From an uncultured Veillonellaceae bacterium (lineage in GTDB: Bacteria > Bacillota > Negativicutes > Veillonellales > Dialisteraceae), in the NCBI GenBank assembly GCA_958439155.1, contig CAUBUJ010000084.1, positions 1 to 7,319 of the forward strand: a DNA stretch of 7,319 nucleotides. Direction: 5' to 3'. A model generated the notes under the pieces. It did not search any database and was not told the DNA's origin. It saw only the letters and a program-made list of their open reading frames with translations. Position 1 is the first letter of the stretch. Each line of letters opens with the position of its first letter. Below are positions 1 through 5,774 of the stretch, piece after piece. The position numbers and the translations under genes were made by a program.

Positions 1-888
1 TTGAATTTGGATGGACTCACGCCGGGAGCGGCGCTCCTCATGGAAGGCGGCGCCATGCGGGGGATTTTTACCACCGGTGTATTGGACGCGTTTATGGAAA
101 AGGGACTGTATTTCCAGAAACTGGCCGCCATTTCCGCAGGATCCCTCCAGGGGCTGTGTTATGCGTCTCACCAGAAGGGGCGGAACCGGCGGATCAATAC
201 GACCTACTGCAGTGATCCCCGCTACATGGGCATGCCCCATCTGTTCCGCGGCGGGAGCTATTTCAATTTCCGCTTCATCTTCGGAGAGCTTGCCCACAAG
301 CTGGATCCTTTCGATTATGAAGCGTTCCAGAAGAGCCGGCAGGAGCTTTTCGCGGTGATCACCGACTGCCGGAGCGGCCGGGCCCGGTTCGTTTCCAGCT
401 GGTCCATGCCGGTGGACCAGTTCATGAAGGTCTGCGAAGCGAGCTGCTCCATCCCTCTCTTTTCCCGGCCTGTGGCTCTTCCTGGCGGCGATTATGTAGA
501 CGGCGGCGTAGGGATGCCGCTTGCGCCGCTGCCGGGAGAGCTCCCTTTCCCGTGCACGAAGCCGGTGTACATTCTCACGAGAGATGTGATGTACCGGAAG
601 AAACCGGCGCCGCGGGCGCTCCGCTGGGTCATGGAGGCGCGGTACGGCAAAACCTATCCGGCCATTGTGGATGGAATGTGTTCTATCCCGGAGCGGTATA
701 ATGAAAGAGTGCGCGCCGTCCTGGCTATGGAAAAAGAAGGAAAAGCTTTCGTGATCCGTCCCTCCCGGCCGACCGAGGTGTCCCGGGTGGAAAAAGACAG
801 CGGGAAACTGGAAGCGCTCTATGAGGAAGGGTACCAGATCGGACTGGACCGGATGGAAGAATTGGGGGAATGGCTCCATGAAGCGTAG
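1..888 (+). CDS. Patatin-like phospholipase family protein (YjjU-like)
   Basis: Probable cytosolic serine acyl hydrolase of the patatin family, acting on phospholipid or another acyl ester; the true substrate is unknown. Seen: an oxyanion-hole glycine motif EGGAMRG at residues 15-21, a nucleophile elbow AISAGS with Ser45, and the dyad aspartate in VDGG (Asp167). The first Gly of the usual GxSxG is Ala43 here. Length (295 aa) suits the short bacterial YjjU-type branch, which has a C-terminal extension after the DGG motif. There is no signal peptide or membrane segment. The gene is read from a TTG at the first base of the window. Its ribosome-binding site is not visible, and a start further upstream or at the TTG at position 7 is possible; the ATG at 40 would cut very close to the EGG motif. 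The stop overlaps the tsaE start by 11 nt, so it is probably cotranscribed with the t6A genes, although no functional link to them is known. Confidence 0.85.
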   Translation: MNLDGLTPGAALLMEGGAMRGIFTTGVLDAFMEKGLYFQKLAAISAGSLQGLCYASHQKGRNRRINTTYCSDPRYMGMPHLFRGGSYFNFRFIFGELAHKLDPFDYEAFQKSRQELFAVITDCRSGRARFVSSWSMPVDQFMKVCEASCSIPLFSRPVALPGGDYVDGGVGMPLAPLPGELPFPCTKPVYILTRDVMYRKKPAPRALRWVMEARYGKTYPAIVDGMCSIPERYNERVRAVLAMEKEGKAFVIRPSRPTEVSRVEKDSGKLEALYEEGYQIGLDRMEELGEWLHEA

Positions 889-1363
889 CGTGACGATACA
901 TACAAAAAGCGTGGAAGAAACGATGGCCCTGGGAGAGGCGGTCGGGAAAGCTGCGTCAGACGGCCTTTTCCTGGCGCTCATCGGTGACCTCGGTACGGGA
1001 AAGACCCATTTCGTGCAGGGCCTGGCAAAGGGCCTTGGCATCGCCGGCCCGGTGACGAGCCCTACCTTTAATTTAATGAATCAGTATGAAGGACGCCTTG
1101 TGCTTACCCATTTTGATTTCTACCGGCTGGACCGGGTGGAAGAGCTCTACAATATCGGATGGGACGAATACAGTACAGGCGGCGTGGTCGTCGCAGAATG
1201 GGCCGGCCTTTTCCCGGAGGTCATTCCGCCGGAAGCGCTCACGGTGACGCTTACCCGCACAGGGGATTCGGACCGGGATATTTCCATCGCCTGGGATGAC
1301 GGGGCGCCGTTTCTTCCCAGGACTGCAGTAAAGGAGATTGAAACCTATGCTCTTAGCCATTGA
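878..1363 (+). CDS. tsaE: tRNA t6A biosynthesis ATPase TsaE
   Basis: Small P-loop ATPase (161 aa, normal for the family) that binds the TsaB-TsaD complex and supports multiple turnovers of threonylcarbamoyl transfer to A37 of tRNA; it corresponds to B. subtilis YdiB. Seen: Walker A GDLGTGKT at residues 36-43, the switch-like SPTF at 61-64, HFDFYRL at 78-84, and the VVVAEW strand at 103-108 ending in the conserved Glu-Trp. The ATG at 878 is chosen because it sits 7 nt after a GGGGGAA purine run (864-870) and gives the expected N-terminus. An upstream in-frame start at 821 would add 19 residues from inside the preceding gene without family support. It overlaps the phospholipase gene by 11 nt and tsaB by 17 nt, which implies translational coupling. 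Confidence 0.97.
   Translation: MKRSVTIHTKSVEETMALGEAVGKAASDGLFLALIGDLGTGKTHFVQGLAKGLGIAGPVTSPTFNLMNQYEGRLVLTHFDFYRLDRVEELYNIGWDEYSTGGVVVAEWAGLFPEVIPPEALTVTLTRTGDSDRDISIAWDDGAPFLPRTAVKEIETYALSH
1331..1336 (+). promoter_or_regulatory. Ribosome-binding site of tsaB
   Basis: AAGGAG lies inside the end of tsaE. It is 10 nt before the ATG at 1347 but only 1 nt before an in-frame TTG at 1338, so it selects the ATG and excludes the three-residue longer version. Confidence 0.8.
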
Positions 1364-2039
1364 TACATCGTCGCTGGTGCTTTCCTGCGCGGCGGCGGAG
1401 AAAGACCGGCTCATCGCGGAATGGACCGTGCAGCGGCGGCTTACCCATTCGGAGCAGCTCATTCCCCATATGGATGAGATGCTTCGCGAGGCAGGCATAG
1501 AGAAGAAAGACATTACCGCCATGGCCTGCGCCATCGGGCCGGGCTCTTTTACGGGCCTTAGGATCGGTCTTGCTACGGCGAAAATGGCGGCCCGCATCTG
1601 GGGCGTGCCCTTGATCGGCGTGGATACCCTCGAAGGATTGGCGTGGAATATGGCCGGCGCCCAGGCGTTCATCCTGCCTCTTGAAGATGCCCAGCGGGGC
1701 AATGTATACGCCGCGCTTTACGGCGCTTACAACGAAATGTGGCTGGAGGCGAAAGCGGAAGCGGCGCCCATTGACAAGGTGATCGAAGCGGCGCTCCGTC
1801 ACGGCGGCCCCATCATCGCTGCAGGGGAAGCGGCAGATATGTACAAAGAAAAGCTTACCGCCGCGGGCATTCTCCTCGCGCCGCCGCAGAACCGGTGCTG
1901 CCGGGCAGGGAGCATCGCCATGGCGGCGTACGCCAAATGGGAAAAGGGAGAAGTCTCCGATCCCATGACTCTCGTCCCCAATTACATTCGCAGAAGCGAG
2001 GCGGAAGTCCTGTGGGAACAGCGTCATCCGGAGAAATAA
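1347..2039 (+). CDS. tsaB: tRNA t6A biosynthesis protein TsaB
   Basis: Non-catalytic TsaD paralogue (230 aa) with an ASKHA fold; it dimerises with TsaD and is needed for t6A37 synthesis (B. subtilis YdiC). Seen: N-terminal strand MLLAIDTSS (1-9), the hallmark GPGSFTGLRIG at residues 64-74, the DAQRGNVYAALY segment at 114-125, and the C-terminal VPNYIRRSEAE at 210-220, which matches the family's usual ending. As expected for TsaB, it lacks the metal-binding HxxxH found in TsaD. The start was fixed by the AAGGAG 10 nt upstream. The last 28 nt also encode the beginning of rimI in another frame. Confidence 0.96.
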   Translation: MLLAIDTSSLVLSCAAAEKDRLIAEWTVQRRLTHSEQLIPHMDEMLREAGIEKKDITAMACAIGPGSFTGLRIGLATAKMAARIWGVPLIGVDTLEGLAWNMAGAQAFILPLEDAQRGNVYAALYGAYNEMWLEAKAEAAPIDKVIEAALRHGGPIIAAGEAADMYKEKLTAAGILLAPPQNRCCRAGSIAMAAYAKWEKGEVSDPMTLVPNYIRRSEAEVLWEQRHPEK

Positions 2040-2485
2040 AGATCGTCCCCGCCCGGGCGGAAGACGGGGAAGCGGTGTACCAGATCGGCAGACTCTGCTT
2101 TTCTGACGCCTGGCGGAGGGAGACCGTGGAAAAGGACATGGCCGCGCCGCACAGCCTGTACCTTGCGGCGCGGCAGGGGGAGGCGGTAGCGGGCTACGCC
2201 TGCTATTGGTTCGTCGCCGATGAGGCGCAGCTCGTCAATATCGGCGTCCGGCCGGAAGCGCGCAGGCTGGGCATCGGAGAGGCGCTCCTTGCGGCAGGGC
2301 TTGCGGAAGCGGCGGCGCGGGGCATGGCGTCCATGTACTTGGAAGTGCGTATTTCCAATCTTCCTGCCCAGGGGCTCTACCGGAAGTACGGTTTCCGCGC
2401 CGTTACCGTCCGGAAAGGCGTCTATGACATGCCCAGAGAGGACGGCTACATCATGTCCCGCCCCATTGGTCCATCCATACCATGA
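2012..2485 (+). CDS. rimI: Ribosomal-protein-alanine N-acetyltransferase-like GNAT protein RimI
   Basis: GNAT acetyltransferase (157 aa) that in model bacteria acetylates the N-terminal alanine of ribosomal protein bS18 from acetyl-CoA; the true substrates here are inferred. Seen: the acetyl-CoA pyrophosphate loop RRLGIG at residues 84-89 and LEVRISN at 110-116, where Glu111 corresponds to the catalytic Glu of characterised RimI. Tyr123, 12 residues on, matches the expected catalytic Tyr, followed by KYGF (125-128) and the C-terminal EDGYIM (143-148; usually EDA.xM). No ATG fits. GTG at 2012 is chosen because a GAGG (1998-2001) lies 10 nt before it and the length is normal. The start overlaps tsaB by 28 nt. 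The neighbourhood equals the ydiB-ydiC-ydiD-ydiE order of Bacillus. The exact start is the least certain point. Confidence 0.92.
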   Translation: MGTASSGEIKIVPARAEDGEAVYQIGRLCFSDAWRRETVEKDMAAPHSLYLAARQGEAVAGYACYWFVADEAQLVNIGVRPEARRLGIGEALLAAGLAEAAARGMASMYLEVRISNLPAQGLYRKYGFRAVTVRKGVYDMPREDGYIMSRPIGPSIP

Positions 2486-2503
2486 GTTTCTTTCTATTTC
2501 ATC

Positions 2504-2509
2504 AGGAGG
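2504..2509 (+). promoter_or_regulatory. Ribosome-binding site of tsaD
   Basis: A full AGGAGG lies 4 nt before the ATG at 2514, in the only true gap (28 nt) of the seven-gene block. It is the best Shine-Dalgarno sequence in the operon, so tsaD is probably translated independently. It also excludes the much longer upstream reading frame that opens within rimI. Confidence 0.85.
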
Positions 2510-2513
2510 CATT

Positions 2514-3536
2514 ATGAAATTACTGGCGTTTGAATCGAGCTGCGATGAGACATCCTGCGCGGTCATTGAGAATGGCCGTACCATTCTGTCGGACGTGATC
2601 TCCTCCCAGGTGCCGATTCACAAAAAATTCGGCGGCGTCGTGCCGGAAATCGCTTCCCGCCACCATATCGAAGACGTGCTTCCTGTAGCGGAAGAGGCGC
2701 TCTCCCAGGCAGGCTGCAGATGGCAGGACATGGACGCTATCGCCGTCACTCAGGGGCCGGGTCTCGTCGGGGCGCTCCTTGTGGGCGTGGCAGCGGCGAA
2801 AGCGGCGGCGTGGGCTCTCGGGAAGCCTCTCATTGCGGTAAACCATATGGAAGGTCATATTTTCGCCAATCTTCTCCAGTATCCGGATCTGGAACCGCCT
2901 TTTCTCTCGCTGGTGGTCTCCGGCGGCCATACCATGCTGGTGGTGGTAGAGGATTACAATACATTTAAACTGCTCGGCCAGACCCGGGACGATGCCGCAG
3001 GGGAAGCCTTCGACAAAATTGCCCGCGTCATGGGCTATCCCTATCCGGGAGGTCCCCACATTGACCGCCTCGCCCAGAAGGGAAATGCCGGAGACATTCA
3101 TTTCCCCATGGCTATGGCCAGGGAGCACAATTTTGATTTCTCTTTCAGCGGTCTCAAATCGGCGGTGATCAATTACCTCCACACCGCGGAGATGAAAAAA
3201 CAGACCGTTTCCCATGAAGATGTGGCGGCGTCCTTCCAGAAAGCGGTGGTGGATGTGCTTGTCCAGAAAGCCATGGCGGCTCTCGATAAGACCGGCCTTA
3301 CAACGCTCGCCCTTGCGGGGGGCGTTGCCGCCAACAGCGGCCTCCGTCATGCTCTGGAAGAAGCCTGCGGGAAACGGGGCGTCCGTATGTGCCGGCCCGA
3401 TCCCGTTCTCTGCACCGACAACGGCGCCATGATCGGCTGCCGGGCCTACTACATGGCTCTCGCCGGTGACTACGCGCCGATGACCTTGAACGCCGATCCC
3501 CGCCTTCCTTTTCTCGCAGAGCAGGTGAAATTATGA
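2514..3536 (+). CDS. tsaD: tRNA N6-adenosine threonylcarbamoyltransferase TsaD
   Basis: Universal Kae1/TsaD/YgjD family enzyme (340 aa, normal length). It transfers the threonylcarbamoyl group from threonylcarbamoyl-AMP to N6 of A37 in tRNAs reading ANN codons, working with TsaB and TsaE in the cytosol. Seen: ESSCDETS at residues 7-14, the metal-binding HMEGH with His111 and His115, the nucleotide-binding SGGHT (136-140), DDAAGEAFDK (159-168), GGPHID (179-184), the FSFSGLKSAV signature (209-218), AGGVAANSGLR (268-278), and CTDNGAMIG (300-308) carrying the third metal ligand Asp302. All key residues are present and the gene appears intact. Its TGA overlaps the ATG of the following histidine kinase (ATGA at 3533-3536), which couples a housekeeping tRNA-modification gene to a signalling pair. 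Confidence 0.99.
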   Translation: MKLLAFESSCDETSCAVIENGRTILSDVISSQVPIHKKFGGVVPEIASRHHIEDVLPVAEEALSQAGCRWQDMDAIAVTQGPGLVGALLVGVAAAKAAAWALGKPLIAVNHMEGHIFANLLQYPDLEPPFLSLVVSGGHTMLVVVEDYNTFKLLGQTRDDAAGEAFDKIARVMGYPYPGGPHIDRLAQKGNAGDIHFPMAMAREHNFDFSFSGLKSAVINYLHTAEMKKQTVSHEDVAASFQKAVVDVLVQKAMAALDKTGLTTLALAGGVAANSGLRHALEEACGKRGVRMCRPDPVLCTDNGAMIGCRAYYMALAGDYAPMTLNADPRLPFLAEQVKL

Positions 3537-4951
3537 GTGCCGACCGCGACCAGATCTACTCCATCGCCAGAGAAAATACAGACATTTCCGAAGTGCAGAT
3601 GCGCATCCTCGGACACATGCTGGAAGCGCTCCAGTTCGCTTCCGATCTCTCCCGGGAAGAAGTCTTCGTCATGACCCGCGGAAAGAACCCTGATATGGCG
3701 GTGGTGCTCTGCGCCATGACCCCGTCCTACGCGGGGAGCCCTTCTTACTTTCATGAAGGGGACGTGTACTTCATGGATGAAGCGTCGCTCTCAGAGAGCG
3801 TCCTCCTCACCGGGAAAAAAGTGGTGGGCCGGAAAGAACTGGAAATCGGGAAGAAAGTGGCCGTCACGGTCTATCCCATCGTGGACAATGCAGGTGTGGT
3901 CTTCGCCGTGGCGGGATTCCTTTCCAATTCCCTCCGGCAGCACCAGGTTCTGGTGGATACGGCCTACATGTCCCTCCTGCTGCCCCTTCCCAATGGGAGC
4001 TACTACGCGCCGCGCCTCCAGGACGGGCTCATCGTGCTGGACTCGCTGGGACGCATTATGTACGCCAACGACATGGCAGCGGGCCTCTGCTTCGTCCTCG
4101 ATAAAGAAGCGGCAGAGCAGAAAAATGTGGTAGGCCGCGCCATGGTGCACCTGCCCCTGGTGGAAAAAATCATGGCCACCGGCCGCCCCGCTTCCGGCGA
4201 GGAAGAAGCGGCAGGGATGACACTCTCCGCGTGGGGCCTGCCCATTCTGGTTCAGGGAAAAGTGCAGCGGACCATCCTCATTCTCACTGACGTCACGGCA
4301 GTCCGGGAAAAGGAACGGCAGATTCTTGTGCAGAATTCGGTGATCAAAGAAATCCACCACCGCGTGAAAAATAACCTCAATACCATCGCAGGGATTCTCC
4401 GCATGCAGGCCCGCCGGTCCCATACGGAAGAGACGAAAGAAGCACTCCAGCGGGCGGTGAACCGGATTCTCGGCATTTCCCAGATCCACGACATTCTTGC
4501 CAGGCAGAGCAGTGAAAACGTGGACTGGCAAGAGCTCCTGACCCGCCTGACCCGCCTCTCCATCGACAGCCTCACCACCGCATCCAAGGTGGAGCTCACC
4601 ATGGAAAAAGATGAAGAACCCCTCATTATCTGCTCGGAAAAAGCGGTGGATCTGGCCATCGCCGTGAATGAGCTCATCCACAACGCCTTGGATCATGGTT
4701 TCCATGACCTGCCGAAAGGAGAGCTCATCATCGGGGAGAAGCGGGAAGGAGACAAGCTCCATATGTACGTGAAAAACGGGGGACATCTTCTGCCTCCGGA
4801 TTTCAACAGGAAGCAGTATGACCTGGGTCTGCAGATCGTAAAAACCCTGGCGGAAATTGAGCTGAAGGGAAAATTTCTCTTCCAGAATGAAAATGGAATG
4901 GTAGCGGCCCACATCTGGTGCCCCCTGAAGGAGTTGGAAGCAGAACAATGA
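3533..4951 (+). CDS. Cytosolic sensor histidine kinase (HisKA_2 type, EutW-like)
   Basis: 472-residue soluble sensor kinase with no membrane segment or signal peptide, presumed to phosphorylate the ANTAR regulator encoded next. Residues 1-150 resemble the N-terminal sensor domain of firmicute kinases of the EutW/Pdo-type class. Residues about 160-255 look like a PAS domain (DGLIVLDSLGRIMYAND at 164-180). The HisKA_2 phosphoacceptor helix carries EIHHRVKNNL at 273-282; the His next to RVKN is 276 and is the likely acceptor. The N box NELIHNALDHGF (379-390) and a G2-like DLGLQIVKTL (430-439) mark the ATPase domain. In the G1 region the sequence is VKNGGHLLP (413-421), where relatives typically have NDG or DNG, so the adenine-contacting Asp seems to be replaced. 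It overlaps tsaD and the regulator by ATGA at both ends. The ligand is unknown; naming it eutW would need downstream targets that are not here. Confidence 0.9.
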   Translation: MSADRDQIYSIARENTDISEVQMRILGHMLEALQFASDLSREEVFVMTRGKNPDMAVVLCAMTPSYAGSPSYFHEGDVYFMDEASLSESVLLTGKKVVGRKELEIGKKVAVTVYPIVDNAGVVFAVAGFLSNSLRQHQVLVDTAYMSLLLPLPNGSYYAPRLQDGLIVLDSLGRIMYANDMAAGLCFVLDKEAAEQKNVVGRAMVHLPLVEKIMATGRPASGEEEAAGMTLSAWGLPILVQGKVQRTILILTDVTAVREKERQILVQNSVIKEIHHRVKNNLNTIAGILRMQARRSHTEETKEALQRAVNRILGISQIHDILARQSSENVDWQELLTRLTRLSIDSLTTASKVELTMEKDEEPLIICSEKAVDLAIAVNELIHNALDHGFHDLPKGELIIGEKREGDKLHMYVKNGGHLLPPDFNRKQYDLGLQIVKTLAEIELKGKFLFQNENGMVAAHIWCPLKELEAEQ

Positions 4952-5544
4952 AGAAAGCATACCGTATCGTGATTGCCGATGACGAAGCGCTCATCTGCAT
5001 GGATTTGAAAGAAATGCTCGAAGACGAAGGACATGAAGTGGTAGGTGTCGCCGCTGACGGCGTGGAAGCGCTGGAACTGACGAAAAAACTCCGGCCGGAC
5101 CTGGTGATTATGGACGTGAAAATGCCCCGCCTCGACGGCATCCAGTCGGCGAAAATGATCGCCCATGACAATCTGGCGCCGGTGGTGCTTCTCACCGCTT
5201 TCGGCGACGAAGACATGATCGAGCGGGCGAAGAAATCCTTCGTCTTCGGCTATGTGATGAAGCCGGTGGACGAGAAATTCCTCTTCCCTACCATTGAAAT
5301 CGCAGTGAGCCAGTTCGCGCACAAACGGGAAATCATCGGCCACGTGCACGAAGTAGAGCAGGAACTGGCGGCGCGGAAAATCATCGACCGCGCCAAAGGG
5401 CTCCTCATGAGTTACTACGGCATTTCAGAAGAAGATGCGCACCGGAAAATGCAGGTTACCAGCATGAAGCGGGGCATTTCCGTCTCCGAAGTGGCGCAGC
5501 GCATCATCAAGGAAATTATGGCGAGAAAAAATAAAGCCCAGTAA
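4948..5544 (+). CDS. Response regulator with ANTAR RNA-binding output domain (EutV-like)
   Basis: 198-residue cytoplasmic regulator. The receiver domain covers about residues 5-122: acidic pair Asp11-Asp12, phosphoacceptor Asp56 (in MDVKMP), Thr83 and Lys105 (MKP), all present. A coiled linker (about 123-142) leads to an ANTAR domain at about 136-193, recognised by RKIIDRAKGLLM (143-154), the GISEEDAHRKM segment (158-168) and SVSEVAQRII (178-187). ANTAR proteins such as EutV, NasR and AmiR bind paired RNA hairpins and prevent transcription termination; phosphorylation promotes dimerisation and RNA binding. The start ATG overlaps the kinase stop (ATGA at 4948-4951) with GGAAG 7 nt upstream (4936-4940). 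It is the last gene of the operon, followed by a terminator. Its RNA targets are not evident in the window. Confidence 0.94.
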   Translation: MKKAYRIVIADDEALICMDLKEMLEDEGHEVVGVAADGVEALELTKKLRPDLVIMDVKMPRLDGIQSAKMIAHDNLAPVVLLTAFGDEDMIERAKKSFVFGYVMKPVDEKFLFPTIEIAVSQFAHKREIIGHVHEVEQELAARKIIDRAKGLLMSYYGISEEDAHRKMQVTSMKRGISVSEVAQRIIKEIMARKNKAQ

Positions 5545-5560
5545 TACCGGAGAGCCTGGA

Positions 5561-5595
5561 AAAGCGTCCTGTCCGCCGGAAGGGGGACGCTTTTT
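5561..5595 (+). terminator. Rho-independent terminator of the tsa-signalling operon
   Basis: A 9-bp perfect stem AAAGCGTCC (5561-5569) pairs with GGACGCTTT (5585-5593), extendable by one U-G pair, with a 15-nt GC-rich loop and a T run at 5591-5595. It begins 17 nt after the response-regulator stop. Read on the other strand the same stem is also followed by TTTT, so it may work in both directions. Confidence 0.82.
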
Positions 5596-5627
5596 CTGCG
5601 GGACAAGTTTATTCTTTCTTTTCTTCC

Positions 5628-5658
5628 GCTGAAAGGGAGCGTCATCCTTTCTTTCAGC
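5628..5658. other. Strong intergenic hairpin, function unknown
   Basis: GCTGAAAG (5628-5635) and CTTTCAGC (5651-5658) form a perfect 8-bp inverted repeat. An alternative fold keeps GCTGA/TCAGC and adds AAGGGA (5633-5638) with TCCTTT (5645-5650), closing the hexaloop GCGTCA and leaving a 3-nt bulge. No T run follows on either strand, so it does not look like a terminator. It is preceded by a pyrimidine-rich tract (5608-5627). Confidence 0.5.
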
Positions 5659-5674
5659 TGCCGCAAGACTTCCC

Positions 5675-5683
5675 TGCTATACT
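5675..5683 (+). promoter_or_regulatory. Possible extended -10 promoter
   Basis: TGC followed by TATACT (5678-5683) matches an extended -10 element (TGN plus a 5/6 hexamer), but no good -35 lies 16-18 bp upstream. If used, transcripts would start near 5690 and carry an 85-nt leader containing the palindrome and the 5742-5757 hairpin. Confidence 0.3.
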
Positions 5684-5694
5684 CAAGAAAAGCC

Positions 5695-5711
5695 TGGGGA
5701 ATATTTCCACA
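5695..5711. promoter_or_regulatory. Imperfect palindrome over the -35 box, candidate operator
   Basis: A 17-bp inverted repeat centred on 5703: arms TG.GGAA and TTCC.CA around a TAT centre, with seven of eight pairs complementary. It covers the -35 hexamer of the downstream promoter, where a bound dimeric repressor would block RNA polymerase. The regulator is unknown, and the palindrome could be chance. Confidence 0.35.
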
Positions 5712-5732
5712 TCTCCGGGGCTGCGCTATAAT
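5704..5732 (+). promoter_or_regulatory. Sigma-70-type promoter of the glycosyltransferase gene
   Basis: TTTCCA (5704-5709, four of six consensus matches) is 17 bp from a perfect TATAAT (5727-5732). The predicted start at about 5739 gives a short leader of about 35 nt before the ATG at 5775. The position right after a terminator and before an isolated gene supports it. Confidence 0.65.
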
Positions 5733-5741
5733 ACCAATGAC

Positions 5742-5766
5742 GAAGGCAAAAGCCTTCCCCTGAAGG
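5742..5766 (+). promoter_or_regulatory. Leader with two mutually exclusive hairpins at the ribosome-binding site
   Basis: GAAGGC (5742-5747), an AAAA loop and GCCTTC (5752-5757) form a perfect 6-bp hairpin at the very 5' end of the predicted mRNA. The same CCTTC (5753-5757) is also complementary to GAAGG at 5762-5766, which is part of the Shine-Dalgarno sequence, with a CCCT loop. The first fold leaves the ribosome-binding site free and the second hides it. The pairing is visible in the sequence; a regulatory role is inference. Confidence 0.4.
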
Positions 5767-5768
5767 AG
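5763..5768 (+). promoter_or_regulatory. Ribosome-binding site deciding the glycosyltransferase start
   Basis: AAGGAG lies 6 nt before the ATG at 5775 and only 3 nt before an in-frame GTG at 5772. The spacing favours the ATG and a protein starting MISIVTPVYN. Confidence 0.75.
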
Positions 5769-5774
5769 AATGTG

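Noticed and set aside
821..877. Longer TsaE start upstream of 878
   Set aside because: The extra 19 residues lie inside the phospholipase gene, have no family support, and the ATG at 878 has a well-spaced purine-rich ribosome-binding site.
2220..2513. N-terminal extension of TsaD by 98 residues
   Set aside because: It is a shadow frame within rimI. The AGGAGG before 2514 and the canonical MKLLAFESSCDET start fix the true beginning.
3791..4960. Minus-strand open frame of 389 codons opposite the histidine kinase
   Set aside because: It is a shadow frame produced by GC-rich codon bias. The opposing gene has clear domains, while this frame is His-, Phe- and Gly-rich with no recognisable motif.
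5547..5559. Small hairpin with an AGAGC loop just before the terminator, considered as an ANTAR target
   Set aside because: The loop is five rather than six nucleotides, the stem has only four pairs including a G-U, and no partner hairpin or overlap with the terminator arm exists as in known EutV targets.
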